Shown in pieces: positions 5,707 to 10,434 of a stretch of DNA of 10,434 nucleotides; the first letter of the stretch is position 1, and each line of letters begins with the position of its first letter. The notes beneath the pieces were generated by a model. It saw only the letters and a list, made by a program, of their open reading frames with translations. It was not told the DNA's origin and ran no database searches. The position numbers and the translations under genes were made by a program. Origin of the DNA: an uncultured Oscillospiraceae bacterium (lineage in GTDB: Bacteria; Bacillota; Clostridia; Oscillospirales; Oscillospiraceae); the NCBI GenBank assembly GCA_900758955.1, contig CAAETL010000063.1:1-10434 (forward strand), written 5' to 3'.

Positions 5707-5712
5707 TTGGTT

Positions 5713-5718
5713 CCTCCT
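5713..5718 (-). promoter_or_regulatory. Ribosome binding site favouring the upstream GTG start of the sigma factor
   Basis: AGGAGG on the minus strand lies 6 nt before GTG 5706-5704. It is much stronger than the AGAGGG site 8 nt before ATG 5649. It could instead drive a short leader peptide in the same frame. Confidence 0.5.
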
Positions 5719-5913
5719 GCGGCAGGCCCAGATCTATCTGTATCTTCTATCTTACCAAATTTTCGCTAAAATGGAATGGTAATTTGTCGACATGGAGCGA
5801 AAAAAGATGAAGTTTTTTATAAAAAGCCGCCTTTTTTCGTATTTTTTGTGGAAAATGGGGGGATAGCGCCTCATTTTTCTTTGGAAACTGCGATAGAAAA
5901 AAATATTTTTTGA
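5719..5913. other. AT-rich intergenic region ahead of the sigma-factor gene
   Basis: This gap lies between the metQ terminator and the sigma gene. It is markedly AT-rich, with several A/T homopolymer runs. It must contain the promoter of the sigma operon, but I see no hexamer pair good enough to call. No gene is supported. Confidence 0.4.
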
Positions 5914-5952
5914 TAAAAAATAGGAGCGGCGCTGCCCAGACAGCGTCGCTCC
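5914..5952 (-). terminator. Intrinsic terminator of the metNIQ operon
   Basis: On the minus strand GGAGCG-CGCTG (5952-5941, with one mismatched base between) pairs with CAGCG-CGCTCC (5934-5923) around a 6-nt loop. TATTTTTTATC follows. It lies about 35 bp after the metQ stop codon. Confidence 0.9.
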
Positions 5953-5987
5953 CCCTTGAGAGATGGCATGTATACTTGGGGTGATTC

Positions 5988-6806
5988 TTAAAATACGGGA
6001 ACCACAGCGCCCTGATAGGTGTCCTCAATAAAGGTTTTCACCTCGTCGCTTTTCAGCGCCTTCACCAGCGCCTGAATCTTTTTGCTGTTCTCGTTTCCTT
6101 CCTTCACCGCCACCACGTTCACATAGGCGGTGCCGGCGGTGCCCTCGGGATCTTCCGTAGCCAGAGCGTCCGCCACTTTCAGGCCGGCGTCGATGGCGTA
6201 GTTGCCGTTGATGACGGCCACGTCCACGTCCTGGAGCACGGTGGGCAGCAGGCGGGCCTCTGTGGGCACGATTTTAATGTTGTGGGGGTTCTCCGTGATG
6301 TCGGCCTCCGTGGGTTCCAGGCCGGCGTCCTCCTTCAGGGTGATGAGGCCCTGTTCCGCCAGCAGCAGCAGGGCGCGGCCGCCGTTGGTGTCGTCGTTGG
6401 GAATGGCCACCTGTGCGCCGTCGGGCAGGTCGGCCAGAGCGGCGGTCTTGCCGGCATAGATGGCGAAGGGCTCGTAGTGGATCTCCGCGGCGTTGGCCAG
6501 GTGGGTGTCGTTATTCTTATTAAAATTGTCCATGTAGGTGATGTGCTGGAAGAAGTTGGCGTCCAACTGCCCCTCTTCCACGGCGGTGTTGGGCAGGATG
6601 TAGTCGTCAAACTCCTGAATTTTCAGGGTGTAGCCCTCGGCCTCCAGCAGGGGGGCCGCCACTTCCAGAATTTCAGCGTGAGGGGCGGGGGTCGCGCCAA
6701 TGTTGATGGTTTTGTCCTCGGCGATGTCTTTGTTGCCCCCATTGCTGCAGGCGGCCAGGCCTAAGACCAGGATGAGGGACAGGGCAAGGGTAAGCAGTCT
6801 TTTCAT
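5988..6806 (-). CDS. metQ: Methionine ABC transporter substrate-binding lipoprotein (MetQ/NlpA family)
   Basis: The 272-residue protein begins with a lipoprotein signal (MKRLLTLALSLILVLGLAAC, Cys20). The NlpA/MetQ fold signature follows: INIGATPAPHAEILEVAAPL, FDDYILPNTAVEEGQLDANF, FQHITYMDNF, IPNDDTNGGRALLLL and VINGNYAIDAGL. It should capture methionine (D- or L-) outside the membrane and deliver it to the MetI permease. The length matches the family. The ATG overlaps the metI stop (ATGA), and AAGGAG lies about 8-9 nt upstream, inside the end of metI. It is the last gene of the operon and is followed by a strong terminator. The methionine assignment rests on family plus the Met-type T-box; other MetQ relatives bind different amino acids or short peptides. 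Confidence 0.95.
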   Translation of the reverse strand: MKRLLTLALSLILVLGLAACSNGGNKDIAEDKTINIGATPAPHAEILEVAAPLLEAEGYTLKIQEFDDYILPNTAVEEGQLDANFFQHITYMDNFNKNNDTHLANAAEIHYEPFAIYAGKTAALADLPDGAQVAIPNDDTNGGRALLLLAEQGLITLKEDAGLEPTEADITENPHNIKIVPTEARLLPTVLQDVDVAVINGNYAIDAGLKVADALATEDPEGTAGTAYVNVVAVKEGNENSKKIQALVKALKSDEVKTFIEDTYQGAVVPVF

Positions 6807-7555
6807 TTTGTTTTTCTCCTTTTCAGTTTGGATTTATTGATACGCCGGTCTGTTTTCACAGACAGGGCGGTACCGATGGATTGCACGATTTGAACCAAAA
6901 TCACCAGGAAGATGACCGCCACGTAGAGTACGATCACTTCCTGCCGCCCGTGGCCCCGCAGCAGGGCCATGGCGCCCAGTCCGCCGCCGCCGATGGAACC
7001 GGCCATGGCGCTGTAGCTGAGAATGGTAATGGCGGCGGTGGTAAACCCGCTAATCAGGGAGGGCCTGCACTCGGGCAGCATCACCTTGTACACAATCTGC
7101 CAGGGGGAACAGCCCATGGCCTGGGCCGCCTCGATCACGCCCCGGTCCATCTCCCGAAGGGAGGCCTCCACCAGACGGGCCACAAAGGGGGCCGCGGCGA
7201 TGGTCAGGGACACCACACAGGCCGTGGTGCCGATGGAAGTGCCGATGATGATGCGGGCCAGGGGGAAGCACATCACCATCAGAATCAGGAAGGGCACGGA
7301 ACGCAGCAGGTTCACCACCACGTTGATGACTTTCATCAGCGGCGAGGGCAGGGGCCGGATGCCGCCCGCCTCCCCCGTGACCAGGATGACCCCCAGGGGA
7401 AGTCCGATGATATAGGCGAACAGGGTGGCAAGCGCGGTGGCGTACAGGGTCTCCCAAATGGCGAAGGGGATGGTACTCCCCATGAGAAACTCCACCTGCG
7501 CCGCCGCCTTGCTGATTCCCCAGGATTCAAACAGAGAAATGAGCGATTCAGCCAT
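6803..7555 (-). CDS. metI: Methionine ABC transporter permease
   Basis: The 250-residue inner-membrane protein has about five hydrophobic segments (near 33-58, 76-98, 105-125, 168-188 and 207-228). It carries the permease EAA loop EAAQAMGCSPWQIVYKVMLP (142-161), which couples to the ATPase MetN. GSTIPFAIWETLYATALATL and LLRSVPFLILMV are typical of MetI. It starts at ATG 7555, overlapping the metN stop by 8 bp, with AGGA 5 nt upstream and a stronger AGGAGG about 12 nt upstream. The longer open frame to 7699 is only metN read in another frame. The C-terminus is short and very basic (KSKLKRRKTK), and its TGA overlaps the metQ ATG. Confidence 0.95.
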   Translation of the reverse strand: MAESLISLFESWGISKAAAQVEFLMGSTIPFAIWETLYATALATLFAYIIGLPLGVILVTGEAGGIRPLPSPLMKVINVVVNLLRSVPFLILMVMCFPLARIIIGTSIGTTACVVSLTIAAAPFVARLVEASLREMDRGVIEAAQAMGCSPWQIVYKVMLPECRPSLISGFTTAAITILSYSAMAGSIGGGGLGAMALLRGHGRQEVIVLYVAVIFLVILVQIVQSIGTALSVKTDRRINKSKLKRRKTK

Positions 7556-8561
7556 GATAGTCCTGCACCTCCTCCACGGTAATATCCTTTTGCTCTCGAA
7601 TGTACGCCAGGGCCTTGGCCGCCTCGCTCTCATTCTCGGGCAGGCCCAGGAGCATGGTTCCGAAGGCCTTGCCCTCCATGTTCCGGGTGTCCGCCCCAAG
7701 AATATTGACCCTCACGCCGCAGTCGATGGCCAGAGAGGCGATCAGGGGCTGATAGGCTGTACCGCCGTTGAAGGCCACCCGGACCACCCGGCTCTGGGGC
7801 AGCAGTTCATACGGCACCCCGTCGGGGAACACCAGTCGGCGGCCCGCTTCGGTCTTTGGCTGGGAGAAGACCTCCTCCACTGTACCGGTCTCCGCCAGGT
7901 GGCCGTGGTCTAAAATCGCCACCCGATGGCAAATTTCCTCAATGACTTTCATCTCGTGGGTGATGACCACCACGGTGATTCCCAGCCGGCGGTTGATGTC
8001 CTGAATCAGCCGCAGGATATCCCGGGTGGTTTTGGGGTCCAGGGCGCTGGTGGCCTCGTCGCACAGGAGCACCTTGGGGTTGGTGGCCAGGGTGCGGGCA
8101 ATGGCCACCCGCTGCTTCTGTCCCCCAGAGAGCTGGGCGGGGTAGGCTTTTTCCCGCTCCGCCAGGCCCACAATTTCCAGCAGCTCCCGGGCCCGCTGCC
8201 GGGCCTCCTGCTTGGGCGTACCCGCCAGGTCCAGGGGAAAACAGATGTTGTCGATGGCCGTCCGCTGCATCAGCAGATTGAAGCTCTGAAAGATCATACC
8301 GATGGACTTGCGAACCTGGCGCAGATTCTTTTCCGAAAGGACCGTCAGGTCCTGCCCGTCCACAATAACCTTACCCGTGGTGGGCCGTTCCAGCAGATTC
8401 ATGCAGCGAACCAGGGTGCTTTTCCCCGCGCCGGACAGGCCGATGATGCCAAAAATCTCCCCTTTGGGAATGTCTAAATTAATTTGATCCAGGGCCGTGA
8501 CCAGTTCCTCACCCTGGGTGAAGGTTTTGGTCATCTCCTGTATTTGTATCATGTTGTTCAT
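7548..8561 (-). CDS. metN: Methionine ABC transporter ATP-binding protein with NIL domain
   Basis: The 337-residue ATPase drives methionine import with MetI and MetQ. ABC landmarks are Walker A GLSGAGKST (41-49), the Q-loop around FQSFNLL (91-97), signature LSGGQKQRVAIARTL (144-158), Walker B VLLCDEATSALD (164-175) and the H-loop VVITHEM (198-204). The C-terminal part (about 258-335: RVAFNGGTAYQPLIASLA and NILGADTRNMEGKAFGTMLL) is the NIL domain. In MetN proteins that domain binds methionine and allows transinhibition when internal methionine is high. I chose ATG 8561 because AAGGAG lies 8 nt upstream; the frame extending to 8672 runs into the T-box terminator. It is the first gene of metNIQ, controlled by the T-box leader. 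Confidence 0.96.
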   Translation of the reverse strand: MNNMIQIQEMTKTFTQGEELVTALDQINLDIPKGEIFGIIGLSGAGKSTLVRCMNLLERPTTGKVIVDGQDLTVLSEKNLRQVRKSIGMIFQSFNLLMQRTAIDNICFPLDLAGTPKQEARQRARELLEIVGLAEREKAYPAQLSGGQKQRVAIARTLATNPKVLLCDEATSALDPKTTRDILRLIQDINRRLGITVVVITHEMKVIEEICHRVAILDHGHLAETGTVEEVFSQPKTEAGRRLVFPDGVPYELLPQSRVVRVAFNGGTAYQPLIASLAIDCGVRVNILGADTRNMEGKAFGTMLLGLPENESEAAKALAYIREQKDITVEEVQDYHG

Positions 8562-8618
8562 TTTACCGGCTCCTTGTGAGCTTGTTTTGCATCCTGGCGG
8601 AAACCCGGGGCGGGTAAT

Positions 8619-8652
8619 AAAAAACGCCCCTGATGAATGCTCATCAAGGACG
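8619..8652 (-). terminator. T-box leader terminator
   Basis: On the minus strand CGTCCTTGATGA (8652-8641) pairs over 12 bp (including G-U pairs) with TCATCAGGGGCG (8636-8625) around a GCAT loop, followed by TTTTTTATT. It is the terminator that the T-box antiterminator should displace when uncharged tRNA is bound. Confidence 0.9.
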
Positions 8653-8899
8653 ACCTCAAGCCGTGTTACCACCTTGCTTCACGGCCGGCCTCACAGCCGC
8701 CGCCTCATGGAGTACCAACATACTCCTGCGCTATGACGGGCGCCCCCGTCGCGACCTAAAAAAACTTCTCAGCCGCGCGGCTCCAAGACCATGTTCAGCA
8801 GCCTCCCCCGTACCCTCTTACACCAGACGAGGGTTCTCTGTGACGGCTCTTGCTGCCTACTCTTCTCTTCACTGCCTTTCCGTTCAAGCTATTTGATTT
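8619..8899 (-). ncRNA. T-box leader (probable tRNA-Met sensor) of metNIQ
   Basis: The leader holds the T-box sequence AAGGTGGTAACACGG (8675-8661) next to the terminator. Stem I elements lie upstream: GAGTAGGCAGC on the 5' side, AGAGAACCC, the apical GTCTGGTGTAAGAGGG, and GCTGCTGAACATGG on the 3' side. GGCAGC pairs with GCTGCT, which places GAACATGG in the specifier loop; ATG at 8792-8790 fits a methionine codon. The UGGU of the antiterminator bulge would pair with a tRNA ending ACCA, matching the A73 discriminator of tRNA-Met. Uncharged tRNA-Met should therefore turn on methionine uptake. The 5' boundary is approximate. Confidence 0.93.
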
Positions 8900-8905
8900 G
8901 AACAT

Positions 8906-8934
8906 ACCTTATCGTATTTTGGCCCCGTTGTCAA
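8906..8934 (-). promoter_or_regulatory. Promoter of the T-box/metNIQ operon
   Basis: A perfect -35 TTGACA (8934-8929) is followed after 17 bp by a weak -10 TAAGGT (8911-8906) on the minus strand, placing the start near 8899. An inverted repeat GTTCAA/TTGAAC (8903-8882) covers the start region. Confidence 0.6.
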
Positions 8935-9193
8935 GAGGAATCTTCTCCTGTTCGGGAAGGGATTCCCGTCACTTTGCCAGTCCGCGCTTTGTGCGCGCCG
9001 GCCGACTGCATTCTCCCTTCAAACGGGCCCCAACCCCGTCCGCATACATTATAAGAATATGCCTGAAAACCGGCGCGGCCACCGGGGACCGTTGGATACT
9101 TAGTTGCAGAAAAAAGCTGTCAAGGGGAAGTTCATTGTCAATTATCCACAATTTTACGCTTTTATTCTTGTGACATATTAATTCAATAAATCC
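8935..9193. other. Intergenic region between divergent transcription units, no gene seen
   Basis: Frames here are short and lack ribosome sites. I see a small perfect hairpin CGGGAA/TTCCCG (about 8953-8968) without a T-run, and one TTATCCACA motif (9142-9150). The part nearest the dehydrogenase (about 9130-9193) is AT-rich, as expected for promoter-upstream DNA. Confidence 0.4.
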
Positions 9194-9223
9194 TTGTCAG
9201 TTCGCCCCGGACAATGGTATACT
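9194..9223 (+). promoter_or_regulatory. Promoter of the alcohol dehydrogenase gene
   Basis: A -35 TTGTCA (9194-9199) and a good -10 TATACT (9218-9223) are 18 bp apart, placing the start near 9230. The AT-rich upstream flank could act as an UP element. Confidence 0.65.
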
Positions 9224-9227
9224 AAAT

Positions 9228-9249
9228 ATGTGGAATGACGATTCTACAT
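9228..9249 (+). other. Hairpin at the 5' end of the alcohol dehydrogenase mRNA
   Basis: ATGTGGAAT and ATTCTACAT form a 9-bp stem with one G-U pair and a GACG loop, right at the predicted transcript start and about 50 nt before the gene. A hairpin here could protect the 5' end of an abundant mRNA. Confidence 0.5.
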
Positions 9250-9301
9250 TTACTTATATCCCAAAAAAGCTGAAAGCGATTAGAAAGGATGCGTCACCGC
9301 T

Positions 9302-10434
9302 ATGAAAGATTTTGGTTTTATCATCCCTCAGAACTGCCAGTTCGGCCTCGGTGCTCTGAAGAAGCTGCCTGAACTGCTGAAGATTTGTGGCTCCGATAAT
9401 GTTATGCTGATTTCCGACCGTGGCCTGGAAGCCATCGGTGTTGTTGAGAAGGTCCGCAATATCATTAAGGAAGCCGGTCTGAAGTACAGCGAGTATTTGG
9501 ACGTTCTGCCCAATCCTACCGTTGATATCGTCAACGATGCCGCTAAGGTTTATAAGGAAGCAGGCGCAACTTCCATGCTGGCTCTGGGCGGCGGTTCTCC
9601 CATGGACGTGGCGAAGGCAGTTGGTGTTGTGGCAAAGTTCGGCGGCAGCATCACCGATTATGAGGGTGTGGGCAAGGTGCCCGGCAACATCGATCCCCTG
9701 ATCGCTATCCCCACCACCGCTGGCACCGGCTCCGAAGTTACCGTAGCCGCCGTTATCACCGACGAGGCCAGAAACTACAAGCTGTCCGTGCTTGGCCCCC
9801 AGATTTCCCCCACCTACGCAGTGCTGGATCCCGAGCTGATCATGACTGCTCCCGCTTTCGTGGCTGCTTCCTGCGGCGTTGACGCCCTGATCCATGCCAT
9901 GGAGTCCTACATCAACACCGACGCCAACCCCTTTGCCGAAGCAATGGGCGAAAAGGCTATGGAGCTGATCGGCGGCAACATCCGTCGTTTCGTCGCCAAC
10001 CGTGGCGATGTGAACGCTGCCTGCGCTATGATGCTGGGTTCCACCTTCGCTGGTATCGCATTTGCCAACAACCGTCTGGGCGACATTCACGCAATGTCTC
10101 ACCCCGTATCCGCTTTCTTCCACGTGGCTCACGGCGTGGCCAACGCTGTCCTGATGCCCACCATCTTCGAGTTCAATGCCCTGGCTGATAACGGCAAGTA
10201 TGCCAATATCTATCAGTACATCAGCGGCAAGGAAGCCGGCCCCGACTTTGTTCCCATGGACCTGGTCGCCGAGCTCCGTCAGTTGAACGCCGATCTGGGC
10301 ATCCCCGCTTGCCTGGCCGACGTTGGCGTCACCGAGGACAAGATTCCTCAGATGGCCGTCGACGCAATGAAGAGCGGCAACGTGACCGTCAACCCCAGAG
10401 CTACCACTCTGAAGGATGTCGAGGCTCTCTACAA
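9302..10434 (+). CDS. Iron-containing alcohol dehydrogenase, C-terminus cut by window edge
   Basis: 377 residues are visible of a family usually about 380-390 long, so only a few are missing. Group III (iron-type) dehydrogenases reduce aldehydes to alcohols, or the reverse, with NAD(P)H. Seen here are the nucleotide-binding GGGSPMDVAKA (96-106), IPTTAGTGSEVT (136-147), CGVDALIHAMESY with metal ligands Asp194 and His198, and DIHAMSHPVSAFFHVAHG with His263 and His277. The ligand numbering coincides with that of Zymomonas ADH II as I recall it. The start is ATG 9302; the AAAGGA site lies 12 nt upstream, a little far. Codon use is strongly biased, unlike the neighbours, which suggests a highly expressed fermentation enzyme. 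It has its own promoter and points away from metNIQ. The substrate (ethanol, butanol, 1,3-propanediol or lactaldehyde type) cannot be read from sequence alone. Confidence 0.95.
   Translation, partial: MKDFGFIIPQNCQFGLGALKKLPELLKICGSDNVMLISDRGLEAIGVVEKVRNIIKEAGLKYSEYLDVLPNPTVDIVNDAAKVYKEAGATSMLALGGGSPMDVAKAVGVVAKFGGSITDYEGVGKVPGNIDPLIAIPTTAGTGSEVTVAAVITDEARNYKLSVLGPQISPTYAVLDPELIMTAPAFVAASCGVDALIHAMESYINTDANPFAEAMGEKAMELIGGNIRRFVANRGDVNAACAMMLGSTFAGIAFANNRLGDIHAMSHPVSAFFHVAHGVANAVLMPTIFEFNALADNGKYANIYQYISGKEAGPDFVPMDLVAELRQLNADLGIPACLADVGVTEDKIPQMAVDAMKSGNVTVNPRATTLKDVEALY

Noticed and set aside
6282..7582. Plus-strand open frames (6282-6764 and 6881-7582) opposite metQ and metI
   Set aside because: Shadow frames of well-identified genes, with Gly/His/Gln-rich composition.
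9142..9150. TTATCCACA, a perfect DnaA-box sequence
   Set aside because: A single copy with no cluster, no dnaA/dnaN neighbours and no repeated AT-rich unwinding element; expected by chance in a genome.
9168..9189. TTGTGA...TTCAATAA resembling a Rex redox-repressor site ahead of the dehydrogenase
   Set aside because: The second half-site is imperfect and the spacing does not fit the Rex palindrome, although Rex control of such genes would be sensible.
9254..10132. Long minus-strand open frame opposite the alcohol dehydrogenase
   Set aside because: Antisense to a gene with all catalytic motifs; composition is Gly/His/Val-rich without recognisable domains.

Overview
The window looks like chromosomal DNA from a spore-forming-lineage anaerobic Firmicute, most likely an Oscillospiraceae-type gut clostridium. 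This placement is an inference from the moderately high GC, strong AGGAGG-type ribosome sites, a T-box leader, a cobalamin riboswitch, a Spo0A-type DNA-binding domain and an ECF sigma/DUF4367 pair. Everything from position 1 to about 8.9 kb is transcribed leftward (minus strand). Only the last gene, an iron-type alcohol dehydrogenase, reads rightward.

Right to left along the minus strand: (1) 8934-5914 is a methionine-uptake unit. A TTGACA promoter and a T-box leader with an ATG at the specifier position and its own terminator precede metN-metI-metQ. These encode the ATPase, permease and substrate-binding lipoprotein; the genes overlap by a few bases and end at a strong terminator. (2) 5706-3142 is a compact four-gene run: an ECF sigma factor, a one-pass membrane protein with a C-terminal DUF4367-like domain (probable anti-sigma/sensor), and two tandemly duplicated small secreted proteins of unknown function. 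The first secreted-protein gene overlaps the membrane-protein gene by ATGA. Each secreted-protein gene is followed by the same exact 30-bp element. This is the best candidate for a little-described system. (3) 3088-2510 is GC-rich, has no convincing gene and holds hairpins and possible remnants of the duplicated unit. (4) 2509-2135 encodes a stand-alone Spo0A C-terminal-type DNA-binding protein without a receiver domain. A perfect inverted repeat lies just ahead of it, and a strong terminator lies about 200 bp downstream. (5) 1863-1 is a cobalamin-regulated operon: a near-consensus promoter, a B12 riboswitch, an intrinsic terminator as expression platform, a CbiK-type sirohydrochlorin cobaltochelatase made as a lipoprotein, and the start of a second lipoprotein cut by the window edge.

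On the plus strand, 9194-10434 holds a promoter, a 5' leader hairpin and a nearly complete iron-dependent alcohol dehydrogenase. Its four metal ligands are visible. No rRNA, tRNA, insertion sequence or CRISPR array was seen.
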